Assembly: GCF_019703515.2 (NCBI RefSeq)
Contig: NC_059348.1
Span: 28,112,156 to 28,176,155, forward strand
Reading direction: 5' to 3'
Length of the DNA stretch: 64,000 bases
Source: Myxocyprinus asiaticus
Taxonomy: Eukaryota; Chordata; Actinopteri; Cypriniformes; Catostomidae
Of this stretch, positions 46,314 to 57,880 are shown one piece after another. The notes under the pieces were generated by a model. It saw only the letters and a list, made by a program, of their open reading frames with translations, ran no database searches and was not told the DNA's origin. The stretch's first letter is position 1. The number at the start of each line of letters is the position of its first letter. Position numbers and translations under genes: made by a program.

Positions 46314-48400
46314 CACCATTGCACTTTTTTAGCTTTTTTTTCTTTCGTACCTCTTCTTCATCACCTCCATGTCCCTCTCCATACCATTCTTAGCTTCCTC
46401 TGGCAGAGGCAACAGAGAGCAGGAGAGCAACTGAGGGACAGGAAAGCATCCACGGGACATGTTTTTATACAGTAGTCACCTTGCACTGGAGAGAGCTCCT
46501 ACACTACAGTCTGTAAAGACATGACGTTTTCTTAAAACATGTTTTTGTAATTCTCAGTCTGGTGACTTCTGGATGCTGTCTGGCTTTACTGTCATGCAGT
46601 CTATACTGCAGCGTAAAACTGCCTGTGTTACGGACTGAGAGGGAATATACTTAATATAAGTGTCTTCCTGTGACATCTGAGGTTTAAAGTAATGAACAAG
46701 TGGACTTTTGAGAGTTTATACTGGTTGTCTGAACATTTTGATAAACAGAACACTTATGTTTTTTGTGTGCACTAAAATGTTTTTTAAAAGATACACTGTT
46801 AACTTAAAGCTGGTCTATATACCTGAACAAAAACAAACAACCTTAACATTACAGAACAGCTCAGGATACAAAGAAATGATTGCTTTCATGTAGCAAAGGC
46901 ATTGAGGGTACCTACATAGTGACCGCTGTCTTCCTTGAATTCCTATGAAATCATTATACTGAAGTCGAGCCAAGATTGTGATCTTTTGTATTTGTATGTG
47001 GCGCCACCTAGTGCTTAATAGTGGAACTACAACCACCTTTACAGGATTAGCCACGCCAGTTGAAAACCGTGGCTGTGTATTATGTTCCTTTGCACAGATT
47101 ATATTCATTTCTTTTGACTATTACAATTGAAACCGTTTTAACTTAAAAACCTTCTCACCCTTATTTGTAGGAATGCGTCTTTAAATTAAGGCATTCACAT
47201 GGTTTATATGCTTCTTGTTTATTTAATTTTTTTAATCAGTTTCATCCAAAGCATGATTGTAGGCATTATTTAATTGTATGTTGAATTCTTTCACGATTTT
47301 CAAACAGCTTGCTTGTGATATAATAGGTAGCACTTTAGAAATGTCTTCTTCATTGCTAAACATTTCTCTATCAGTAAGGGCTGGAGTCGTTATTAACTCA
47401 AAGTGCGGAAGACTAGAATTCACCTCTGTCTGCGGGGTAACCAGCATGTGTACATGCCCTGTAACATTTGCTGTTTTGTCTATGGAAGACTGGGTTCTGA
47501 AACCCATGCTAGCTATCTGGAAAGTGATCATTGTCCTTAAACCACATGTGTACTTTCTCTCTGTTTCTGTGCTGGTCACACTGAAAATATGAGACACTGA
47601 GGTATCTTATCATGTTTTCACATGTATGATATCTATAAAAGTGAACTGTTTTGTTATAAAACGAGAGCTGTGCCAATGCAAGATGCACAGTTCATGCCTA
47701 ACTTAAAGTGTTGAACACAAAGCCAAAGTTTGTTTTCTGTGCCAGACCTTTTCTGTTCTTTCATTTTTTGGTGATTGATCAATGCTCTGCTCTTCACAGG
47801 GACACAGCCAATGACCGTTCAAGTGCCAAGCAAGCATGATCCATGCTGTACTATAATTTCCATTTTGCCACTGGCTAATTTCCATCAATTACATCTACTA
47901 GCTACTGTCAGTAGCATACCAGTTTGATAATTTTGTTCTTTCTTTCTTTCTTTCTTCAAAAATTGTCATTTTGTGGAGCTGAAACACTCAATTTAAAATT
48001 GTTCATAATTAACAACAGGTTTCAAAAGTCTTTCTGACTCAGTAAAATGTGCTTATTGTTACTCACAGATATTTGTGTCTCCTTTTTATACTATGGTATG
48101 AATTTTAATATTGGATACAGCAGATCTTTATATTTCTCTTAAATATAAGTGGATTACAGTAAATGGGGCTTTTAATTGTTGGCTTTATTTTCATCTTACT
48201 CTCAGTTTGTACGTGTTACAGCAACTTGTAGCCATTAAAGGTTTTCACTAACTTTATCCACATGGCATACCCCTGTTTTGGTCTTTTTCTGTTGCAGATC
48301 TGACAATCCCAACTGTACTGTTCACCACTACAACGCTGTTACTAATGTTGCTATGATTGTTTTCCTGTTCCCAATGCCAATAAAGAAAAAATATAACTAT
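46314..48400 (+). other. pde4c: pde4c 3' UTR
   Basis: No transposon ends and no coding continuation follow the stop. The poly(A) signal ATTAAA is at 48234-48239 and AATAAA at 48379-48384. The cleavage site is inferred shortly after the latter. A small TTTC repeat sits at about 47938-47956. Open frames here are chance. Confidence 0.7.
48379..48384 (+). promoter_or_regulatory. Probable pde4c poly(A) signal
   Basis: This is the canonical AATAAA hexamer about 2.07 kb after the stop codon and upstream of the first intergenic transposon. Confidence 0.6.
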
Positions 48401-48472
48401 GCTGGACTCTTTCAGTGATGATTTCAAAAGCAATTTCTCAGAAAATAAAAGGGGAAGTATGAAAATTGTATC

Positions 48473-49180
48473 TTAAATGACCAAAAAATCCCAAAAATCT
48501 AAATTCTCCCATCATTTACTCCCCCTCATGCCATCCCCAGATGAGTATGACTTTCTTTCTTCAGCAGAACACAAATGAAGATTTGTAGAAGAACATCTCA
48601 GCTCTGTAGGTCCATACAGTGCAAGTGAATTGTGATCAGACCTTTGTGGCTCCAAAAATCACATAAAGCAAACAAAAGTAATCCATCAGACTCCAGTGTT
48701 TAAATCTGTATCTTCAGAAGAGATATAATAGGTGTGAGTGAGAAACAGATCAATATTTAAGTCAGTTTTTACTCTAAACCTCCACTTTCACATTCACTTT
48801 CAGATGTGAAAGTGAAACAAAACAGGCAAACACGTGACTTTCAGATGTAAAAATGAAAAGAGAGATTTAGAGTAAACAATGACTTACATTTTGATCTGTT
48901 TAGATTAGATTACATTAGATTTCTCATCCACACCTGTTATATCGCTTCTGAAGGCATGGATTTGACCACTGGAGTGTGATCATTTATGTGATTTTTGGAG
49001 CTACAATGGTCTAATCACCATTCACTTGCATTGTGAGGACCTAAAGAGCTGAGATACAGTATGTTTCTAAAAATCTTTATTTGTGTTCAGCAGAAGAAAG
49101 AAAGTCATACACATCTGGGATGGCATGAGGGTGCGTAAATGATGGGAGAATTTAAATTTTTGGGTGAACCATTCCTTTAA
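48473..49180. mobile_element. GGGATAGTTCACCC-family MITE between pde4c and rab3a
   Basis: TTAA frames both ends. The left terminus is degraded (TTAAATGACCAAAAAATCCC) and the right is clear (GGGTGAACCATTCCTTTAA). The interior carries the family words. Confidence 0.8.
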
Positions 49181-49369
49181 GTTGCAATTGTTCAAAATGC
49201 TTTTTATCCAGTTTTCCTGACCAACCACTGGGCAGCGCTATGATGATTATAATTGCCACTGGACTGTTTTATGGTTCCGGTCTCCATAAGAAGCAATGCA
49301 TAAACTACCAAAACTAGCAATCCAGATGGAGAACAACATTTCTGAAGATTGCATATTTACTCCAGAAGG
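49181..49369. repeat. Left part of a duplicated segment interrupted by a transposon
   Basis: GGAGAACAACATTTCTGAAG through TTGCATATTTACTCCAG at 49328-49365 recurs, uninterrupted, at 51551-51593. It serves as an empty-site reference for the insertion at 49370-50779. Confidence 0.7.
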
Positions 49370-50779
49370 CAGGGTTGGAAGCGTTACTTTTGATCAATCA
49401 AATTGATCTTGTTTTAAGGATTTTTAGATATTTTTACAGGAAAACTATACAAAAATTATTATCAAGAATATGAGTTTTGCCCTGATATCAAAGGTCTTAC
49501 TAGAAAAAAAAAGAAATTATGATCCAACATGAATTTTTATGATAAAAATATATGATCGTGCCTGGTAACATGAATGTAAAATGGCTAGAAATAGCATTTT
49601 AGCTATTTATCTATCATTTAATATTAAATGAAACAAATGACAATAAAATGCAAAGTAATCTCTTCAGTAATCAAAATATTTATTGAATGTAACTGTATTC
49701 TAATTACACTGTGTAACACATTTTTTATTTTTTTGTTCCTGGGTAGTAAGTGTTATTTCCTAATTGCTTATGCCTCAAAAGTATAGAAAATGTCTATTAT
49801 TCCCCACAAACTTTGCTTTTGTGACCATGACAGTGATATATTGAAATTTACCTATTTCCAATGAGAAAATGGGCAAATTTGTGTCTTTTCATTCACATAA
49901 AGTCAGAAAAAAAAACAAAAAAAAACATATTAATCCAAATTAACATGTATTTATACTAAAGTAATATTCAAAGCCGTGTTGGTCCATAATGGTAACAAGT
50001 ACCCGTCTCCTCCCCATGCTCACTCGGTGCACCTCAAAGAGGATTACAACAGCATCAAGACCTTGCTGGATGCCTTGAAGTATGATGAGTACGGCTGGAA
50101 GGTCATAGGAGACTTAAAAATGGTGGCATTCCTGATGGGTCTCCAAGGTGGTTTAAAAAAGTTTCTCTACTATCTTTGCCTTTGGGACAGCAGGGACACC
50201 AAGGCGCACTACCACAGGTGGGACTGGACACAGCGGATGAGTTCTCTGTGGGGAGGAACAATGTCAAGTGGGAGCCACTGGTGGACCCCCGGAAGGTGCT
50301 GATGCCACCACTGCACATCAAATTGGGCCTTATGAAACTATTTGTCAGAGCTCTAGATAAGGAGTTGGCAGCCTTAAAGTACCTTCAAGACTTCTTCCCT
50401 AAGCTGTCTGAGGCAAAGGTCAAAGCCGGTGTTTCGTCGGACCACAGATAAAGAAGGATTTTGGGTTCATATGTTGTTTTTTTTCTGACTTTATGTGAAC
50501 GAAAAGACACCAATCCGCCCGTTTTCTCATTGGAAATAGGTAAATTTCAAAATATCACTGTCCTGGTCACAAAAGCAAAGTTTGTGGGGAATAATAGCCA
50601 TTTTCTATACTTCTGAGGCATAAGCAATTAGGAAATAACACTTACTACCCAGGAACAAAAATTGTGTTACATAGTGTTATCAATGATTTAAACTGTAACT
50701 GTAGTGGAATACAGTTACTAATAATTTGTATTTTAAAAACATAATCCCGTTTCATGTATTCCGTTTCTCCCCAACCCTG
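49370..50779. mobile_element. DNA transposon with CAGGGTTGG ends, long inverted arms and a broken ORF
   Basis: The ends are CAGGGTTGG and CCAACCCTG. Inside them are long inverted arms (about 49708-49905 and 50487-50690) containing GGGTAGTAAGTGTTATTTCC paired with GGAAATAACACTTACTACCC. Arm identity is high by eye. Between them lies the transposase-like frame at 49976-50451. The superfamily is not assigned; this terminus is widespread in fish genomes. Confidence 0.8.
49976..50451 (+). pseudogene. Transposon-borne protein of unknown function, frameshifted
   Basis: There is no proper start. The first frame reads KYPSPPHAHSVHLKEDYN, then ALKYDEYGWKVIGDLKMVAF and LCLWDSRDTKAHYHRWDWTQR. At about 50240 the homologous reading moves to another frame: EFSVGRNNVKWEPLVDPRKV then PPLHIKLGLMKLFVRALDKE and LQDFFPKLSEAKVKAG. 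The pattern LCxWDSRxxxxHY and PPLHIKLGLMKxFVxAL recurs, as I recall, in unannotated proteins of fish and invertebrates. Its location between long inverted arms indicates an element-encoded protein, possibly a transposase fragment. The family is not identified, and a single indel breaks it. Confidence 0.7.
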
Positions 50780-50830
50780 CTAGTAGGTGACGATAAATGA
50801 GCATCTTTTTATGTTATGAGTGAGTCATTA

Positions 50831-51442
50831 GTTGGGTTTCCATCTAAACTTTTTGCATTTTTAATTTCTAAAAATGTGATCAAAGAAAATACAAATCGTT
50901 GTGCGATTGCATCCACTACGTCATGTGCATTATCTTGAGGGAGCCGCCTTTTCATGATGGAGGAGCTGAATGACCTCCTTGCTTCAGGGAGAGTTTTATT
51001 TGCAAGATGGAGCAATTTTACCTCGTTTTATTAAATGCTGCCAGGAGATGCTGCAGAATAAGTGTAATATCTGATGTAATGAGGGCTGAAATGGCTGCAA
51101 TGCCCATGCTCCACCAGCCTCTGCATACCTGTGAGCGCCTGGCTATGTTTGAAGAATTTTGTGCTAAGGTCAGACCTTTCCTTGGGCCAGTCACATCAAG
51201 CTATAGCACATTCATAACACGTGCACAAATGGTCAAAACTAATCATCGGTTTGCAAATAAACCATCAACCATGTTAGTGCACATTTTAACTAATGCAAAA
51301 CTCTGGAAAACCCACCTCTGTCTAGCGCATTACATTTTTAAGCAAATTTTTAGAGAGTTTATTCACATATTAAGTGTTTTGATTCAGGATTTCTTATGTG
51401 CAATTTCAAAATGTGCATAAAAAAGTTAGATGGAAGCCCAGC
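50831..51442. mobile_element. DNA element with GGGTTTCCATCTAA ends
   Basis: The left end GTTGGGTTTCCATCTAAAC, then TTTTTGCA, and the right end TGCATAAAAAAGTTAGATGG, then AAGCCCAGC, are inverted. Length is about 612 bp. The open frame at 51007-51420 shows no recognised domain. This terminus resembles Harbinger-like fish elements, tentatively. Confidence 0.65.
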
Positions 51443-51700
51443 TATTCACGCGTTGACTCGACTGATTCCTTAGAAAACACACCAAAACAATGGAAGTGAA
51501 CGAGAAAGTTTCTTTCAAAAACAATAGAAAAACCATCAAGAGCGATCCAGACGGAGAACAACATTTCTAAAGATTGCATATTTACTCCAGTAGGTGGCGA
51601 TATATTAGCATCTTCTACATTACGAGTTTCATTCAATTGTTTCATCTGATTCGTTTAAAACACTGATTTGAAGAAATGCACGAACTAACTGACCAATTTA
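51443..51700. repeat. Second copy of the duplicated segment (empty site)
   Basis: GGAGAACAACATTTCTAAAG, then TTTACTCCAGTAGGTGGCG, matches the flanks of the 49370-50779 insertion joined together. Confidence 0.65.
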
Positions 51701-51859
51701 TGAAACATAAACTATTTAATATTTATTTACAATAAAAGCAACATCACGCTGGCAATAGCTGTACAGCTATACATCCTGAATTTTGTCCAGAAGTCCAGAA
51801 GGCCTATCCCACCAGTGAGGTGAAAGAACAAGCGTGTGATTGGCTCCTCCAATTGTCAG

Positions 51860-51972
51860 TCATTGTTTAACCACGCCTCTAGCTGTCTCCAGTCGAGTGA
51901 CGAAAGCACGAACGCAGGTGCACGGGCTGACTGAACTTCATCCAAACCATACCAAATAAACCTCCTCTAACG
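51860..51972 (+). promoter_or_regulatory. Candidate rab3a promoter and non-coding exon 1
   Basis: A CpG-containing, non-repetitive segment (GAGTGACGAAAGCACG, GCAGGTGCACGGGC) ends at a good donor, CTCTAACG|GTAAGATAG, at 51973. The coding exon of rab3a begins right at its ATG after an acceptor, so an upstream non-coding exon is required, and this is the best candidate. The start site is unknown. Confidence 0.45.
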
Positions 51973-53133
51973 GTAAGATAGGTTTCCTCAGGCAGTATCT
52001 TACCCTTTTATCTTGCGTTTGGTTTGAAATGATGTATCAGTCGCACTGTAAAGGCAGAAGAGCAATGGTTTTCATTTAAAACAAGAAGAGTAACCTTAAT
52101 TTGACATAGCTAACTGTGATGGCACATAAACAAGCTTTATAGTAATCCATCACAGTGCATGCAAAACCCAAACATTTCAACTGGCTTTTGCCACTCAGCA
52201 TACTGTCGCTGGCATGTGTTATCTGTATGGTATGTGTTTTTATGGGCACGTTAGAGTCTGTCCCGAATGGAAATCAGCCTGTGTGTTAAGCGGATAGATG
52301 CTAACCAGAGCTCTTCAGACTTAACCAGTGTCAGACATACAGTAGTTGCAATCCCATTCTCACAGAGGGCAATTTCGTTGTAAACGTCTCGATTGGACAA
52401 TCAGCGTTTGTTTCAGTGTGAAAATAGCTTCAGTTCTCTTACTGCAACTGTTTCTTGCTCTAATACTGTCATCTCAACGCACAGTGCAAGCGAAGCATGA
52501 GCCATATGCTTGATTTAAGCCTAGATGTGACACGGGCTACATACTCAGGTGGACTGAATGGCCTAACTAATAAAAAAAAATGGATGAGAGCAGATCATTT
52601 TGGTAAGTATTAAGTTTCAAAGGCTGCTTTGTCCGTATATGAGAAAAGAAACCCCATAGTGTTCCAAGCTAAAATATGGATATGGGTGTAATCTTCCTTA
52701 AGGCACGCCTGTAAGTGTGCACAGTTCCTGACAGCCAGCTAAGCACAGGGTTTAGCCGGCACAAAACCTTTAAAATCCATGGCCACATTGGCTGCCTTGC
52801 ACAATCCAGAAGGATCCAGCAATATTGCAGGTTACACCCTCTATTTAATTTGTATTTGTAATGTATTTCAGTGGCTATTTATTTCAGCACATTGACAGAA
52901 ACAGTCTCTGACACCATTGTGCATTAAATGCTGAGTTGTATAGGAATAGCCAACCTTGTGGTTGTGTCATTTGTCCAAACCAATTGCTGCTTCCATGAGA
53001 AGGGCTTCAGTGACATTAACAGAAATATTTTGTTTTATTAAAAAAAAAGAAAAAAAGAATGGCATTACCCTGGCACTTATTTGTTACAGGATCTTCCTAT
53101 CTTTCAGTTATGCATGGAACTAAAGGATATGAC
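51973..53133. other. Probable rab3a first intron
   Basis: There is no coding exon. The sequence is mostly unique-looking and AT-rich, with an A-run at 53040-53055. Confidence 0.4.
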
Positions 53134-53679
53134 TGTACACACACCGAGAACTTTATTAGAAACACTATGGTCATAATAAAGTGCCCAACGTGGTCTTCTG
53201 CTGTTGTAGCCCATTTGCCTCAAGGTTCAACTTGTTGTGCATTCTGAGATGCTACTCTGCTCACTACAGTTGTACAGAGCTGTTATCTGAGTTACCGTAG
53301 CCTTTCTGTCAGCTCGAACCATTCTGGCCATTCTCCGTTGACCTCTCTCATCAACAAGGCATTTCCTTACACAGAACTGCCGCTCACTGGGTGTTTTTTG
53401 TTTTTTGCATCTTTTTGAGAAAACGCTTGAGAACTTGTGCTTGAAAATCTCAGATCAGCAGTTACAGAAATACTCAAACCTGCCCATCTGGCACCAACAA
53501 TCATGTCACGGTTGAAATAACTGAGATCACATTTTTTTCCCCATTCTGATGGTTGATGTGAACATTAACCTAAGCTCCTGACTGGTATTTGCATGATTTT
53601 ATGCATTGCACTGCTGATTGGCTGATAAGAAAACCCCATGAATAAGTAGGTGTACCTAATAAAGTGCTCAGTAACTGTA
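53134..53679. mobile_element. Inverted-repeat element with ACTTTATTAGGTACACC-type ends
   Basis: The left TGTACACACACCGAGAACTT, then TATTAGAAACAC, and the right GTGTACCTAATAAAGT, then GCTCAGTAACTGTA, are inverted with some decay. Length is about 546 bp with no ORF. This terminus is common across fish genomes. Confidence 0.7.
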
Positions 53680-54288
53680 AATGTGGTCTCTATGCTCTGT
53701 AAAATAACCTGCTCTCACAATTGTCTGGTTTTGATCATTCAAAATACACAAAATTACCATAGTTCTGAACATTACAGTTACATGTAAAGTCAATATGAAA
53801 ACAAAATTGACCATGTTTACTTTTATAAAACACTCCTGGGGCCTGACGGCAAACGTTGTGCACGCACAAAATGGACATTGAAATATACGTACGCTATTTC
53901 CCACACAGATACATCAGGAATTACAAAGGAACTTGGCGTAAATATGTTGACCCTTAACTGTGCATATGCATTCTTTTAGGTTGAAATATATACGCAAAGT
54001 CTTAATCATGAGGCCTCTGGTCTTATTGTGCACTCGTTAGTGCATGTCATTGCAAAGAAAAAAATATTGCCAGCTTGCATCGCCTCTAAAATGGCTTTCA
54101 TTTTCAAGTGATGCTTATCCTGTTTTACTTGTGTATTTACGGCATATTATGCTAGTAAAATGAGTTGCAAATGCTGTTTCATGTTGACTTGAACACTGTT
54201 ATTAACATGTATGGTGTCTGTAAATAACATTTTAAATGCAATTCTTATTTTCACTTTCTTTGGCACTGTGTCTGTTTTATTGTTGCAG
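53680..54288. other. rab3a intron sequence before the coding exon
   Basis: No element was recognised. It ends in the pyrimidine-rich acceptor TTTTATTGTTGCAG immediately before the ATG. Confidence 0.45.
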
Positions 54289-54516
54289 ATGGCCTCAGCC
54301 AATGATGCTCGCTATGGACAAAAGGAGTCTGCAGATCAGAACTTTGACTACATGTTCAAGATCCTGATCATTGGTAACAGCAGTGTTGGTAAAACCAGCT
54401 TCCTGTTCCGCTATGCTGATGACTCCTTCACACCTGCTTTTGTCAGTACTGTGGGCATAGACTTCAAAGTGAAGACCATCTATAGAAATGACAAGAGGAT
54501 AAAGCTCCAAATATGG
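54289..54516 (+). CDS. rab3a: Rab3A small GTPase, first coding exon (76 codons)
   Basis: Rab3A is the synaptic-vesicle Rab that regulates docking and Ca-triggered exocytosis with RIM and rabphilin. The exon encodes [19 protein letters not shown], the membrane-proximal start, then [20 protein letters not shown] with the P-loop GNSSVGKTS, and switch [14 protein letters not shown], ending LQIW at the donor GTGAGG. The next residues (DTAGQE) should open the following exon. Sequence agrees with Rab3A rather than Rab3B, C or D ([18 protein letters not shown]). Later exons are not within the window, partly because a retrovirus-like element of 8.1 kb sits in the next intron. Confidence 0.97.
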
Positions 54517-54629
54517 GTGAGGAATTAATTAAAAGCTTTCTTATCATGTTTTCTTTCAGCTAGAGTCCTATGTTTTGTGTTAGAGCAACATTTCATTGAT
54601 TTTAGTTCATATGAGTATTTGAAAGAAAC

Positions 54630-56053
54630 TGTAAGGGGGAAGTCACCCACTGGCCCAAGGACGGTATCCAATGGCGTGGCTGAAGGTCTCTTGCGTGTTC
54701 TGTCTTTTCGTGCGTGACATTAAATAATACTTTGATTATTTGATTTGAGTTCCATGTTTTTTATTAATCTTATCATTAATTCTTTTCTTTATTTCATCTG
54801 ACTCCAATTATGAAAAACCTCGTTGATGTATCTATGCTCTGAATTTTAGTAATTCTCTCTTCTAGACTGCATTTGTTACTTCAGTGTTATTTGGGTCCTG
54901 TGCTGGTCAGACACAGGTCCTTTTAACTACAAATTCATCAGTTTCAGATATTAGTAAGTTTTAGACTAAGTCCATATAGGTTCTTGGCTTTATCCGTTTA
55001 GTCTTATTTGGCTAAGTTCTATAATAGATTCTCAGTTCACCGCTTAACCAGTCAATCAAGTCCTGTTTTACAGGTTCTTGGTCCTACATTGAGTATTCCC
55101 ATTTGATTCTACTTGGCTAAGATCTATTATAGATTCTCGGTTTGCCGTTTAGCCTCTTACATACTTAACTAATGGGTTACTTCTGAAGTAGCTTAATTAA
55201 GCCAACTCTGACCATAGATTTGTAGTTAACAAGAAATATACTAGAAAACAGTCCTTCAGAATGAATCATAATAACAATTTATTTACCAGGTAATAGTAAT
55301 ACATTCAAACAATCCAATTAAAATAATAAATCAAACTCAAAGCTATCAGTGAACCAAACATAATAATATATTTAAAGTTGTATTCCATTCAAACATTTAC
55401 CAAACATAAGAAATACAAATTGCAATTACCTGGTAGTGAAAAAACTACATGCAAACGACGAAGCATGGGAGATCTGATTTGCAGATTCCCCGAGCTTCTC
55501 TGCCATCCCTCCTTAAGTACCAAACGATTCCATTGTTATTTCAGATGTGTGTGTTTGATGTTATTTAGGATTTGGTTTATAATTTAGGGAGTTGTAAGTC
55601 AACCTTTGATAGAGTAGGTTGTTTGATGTTTACAAAGAATACACCTAATCTGCATACAGCATCTGGTCTCTGTGTGAGACTTGGGAGGGGCATACTGTAT
55701 TTTATTAAGTTCTTAAATCTTACTTGTGATTTGACTTTGCTGAAAAGGAATGAGACCGTTTTACCAGTCGCACTGAGACCTCTTGAATGATACCAAACAT
55801 GTATGAACAGAAAACCTTTAACATTACAGAACAGGATAAGTCATAACTTAGTTTTTAGTGTCCTTAAGGTGACCTGAGGTGAGAGAGAGAGAGAGCAGAT
55901 GTGAGTGTGAATTGCGTTTTATGGTCCCCAATCAGTAGGGTTTGTTTTCTCAGGTGGAGATGCTCCTCTGTGTGAGAGTTTTGTGACGTTGGTTCTCGCA
56001 GAATTCTTTGACTTTCCCGGAAGTAATGCAAACAATTCTGTGTCAGTCTTACA
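54630..56053 (-). repeat. 3' LTR of the retrovirus-like element (short array)
   Basis: The 1424-bp LTR carries a single junction of the 107-bp unit (near 55046). It lacks the 14-bp segment GCCCCGGATAGGAT that the other LTR has near 62403. The open frame at 55378 recurs unchanged at 62087, simply because the LTRs are duplicates. Confidence 0.92.
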
Positions 56054-57880
56054 GCTCCTCCGCTTGGCCCCCCAGGGACAGTTCCAGAACCGTCCAGGTG
56101 GGGTCATTGTAAAATGTCTGCTGGGTTTTTGTCAAAAATGTTTTTATCTTAGTCATTGAAGTGTGTGCAGATGCAGTGGGCTGAGGGCCAGTGCCGCATT
56201 GGTTGACGTTCATAAGGATCCGATGAGGTATCTGAAATGGCAACACTGGAGCAGTGTGAAGGTGAAAATGAAGGCGCTGCCAATTGCACATCCTCGGAAT
56301 ACCCAGTCCCACCATGTGTAAGCATACAGTGCTGAGCGTGTAGAGGAACTGGAGAGGATCTGTGCAGTCTTTTTGGCCAGATTTGTTTCTATCTGTGCCT
56401 GGTTGAGGTGGTATTCCATCTGCAGGATCATTCTTTGTGCCAAGTCCATTGTGTCTGCCACAGCTTGTGCGCTGTGTTCGTAGAATGTGTCATCCCACCA
56501 TGGGGAAACTTCAGTGTCCAGGGGTATCCTCCCTAGGATGTTGATCTGACCCATAGAAAAGTCCTCTGTTACCTCCAGACAAAAGGAGCGATTGGCCGGA
56601 CAGGTCAGTCCTCCATACGAGAAGGAACTCATCTCACTGACAACACACCACTGAGTATGGGACACCTGGATTGCGTCAGAATGCCCATGTAATGACTGAA
56701 CGTTTATAAGCTTAGTGTCATTATGAGAAAAAGGTTGTAAGGTGTTACATGTACAAACAACATAGTTATGAGTTTAATGACAACATGTGCGACTGGTAAA
56801 CAAGGTCTCAGTACCCTTCAAGGTCATGTATCCAGTAAGGTGATCCCATTTTACTATCTGAATTTTTCACTACCACGCCAATCGGGCGTATAGTAGTGGA
56901 ATTTGGAAAAGCTTGATCTGGACGGATTAAAGAAAAGGTGGCAGAGAACCCAAAGCAATCAGAACATTCATCACCAATATATATAATTAAGCATATAGTT
57001 ATAATAATAATTCTATGATTGAATCACAGTTACATATATAATAATCACAGTGCTAATTCAAAATGACTAATGTGTGTGATTTGCTGGCCAAGTCACAATC
57101 GATGATACATGTCTATTTTCAAAGTGTGTGGTGGATCGATAGAAGTGTCAGCACTTCATATCATCCACTTCTTATTATGTTTGCATTGTAATTAGCGATG
57201 TGTTGAAAACCAGGGGTTCTCTGGTTTGCAACCATGCCAACAACAATCAATTGGTTTGATTTTATACAGGTGGAAATTTTGAAATTTGGGTGGCAAGTTT
57301 GCTTGCAATTAGTAATTAAATCATCGATGTGTGACTGTAGCCATGCACATGTCCCATGTACATTACAGTGTTTCAAAAAAGTTGTTGGGAAGTTGTAAAT
57401 AGTGCATGTCATGTGCACCATAATTATGACTATTTTATGGAAACAGGTTCGTAATGTCGTATATGTGAGAGGCTATGTGTTTGTGAAAGGCAGGCCAGAT
57501 CTTCAGTGGATTAATACTTTCGGAATCTAGGCCATTATTGTGTTCCATGATGTGTAATGGTTGAGCCTGGCTAGTTTTACTGTCTGTACCAGGTCAAGAT
57601 GTCGTGAGTGTAGTGATGAAAGTGTGTGTTCTGTATGTTCATGTCTGGGAGATGGGTGGAACCTGTTCTAGAACAATTGGTGTTGCACAATTTGGTTCCG
57701 GTGCTAAACCGGGAGGCCATATAGCTATTATTTTTGTTTTTGTAGTGCTGTGAGGTGTAAATGGCCCCTTTAGATTGCCTTCGCACCCATCTCCTGCATG
57801 GTCAATTTGTTGTCCTGGCTTGATGCAGGGGGATCAGAAACCTTTTGGCATCTGTCCCTCATGAGATTGCAACCTGAAAT
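56054..57880 (-). pseudogene. Degenerate retroviral env-like gene
   Basis: On the minus strand a splice-acceptor-like CCCATTTCAG (about 57872-57881) precedes a polar N-terminal segment. Broken, Cys- and Asn-X-Thr/Ser-rich surface-like frames follow at about 57577-57786 and 57161-57421. A 151-codon frame (56210-56665) has a heptad-like stretch and then a hydrophobic membrane-spanning segment (about residues 118-140) and short tail. This order, directly upstream of the 3' LTR, is typical of env. Several frameshifts and stops interrupt it, and no functional glycoprotein can be made. The lineage is not determined. Confidence 0.65.
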
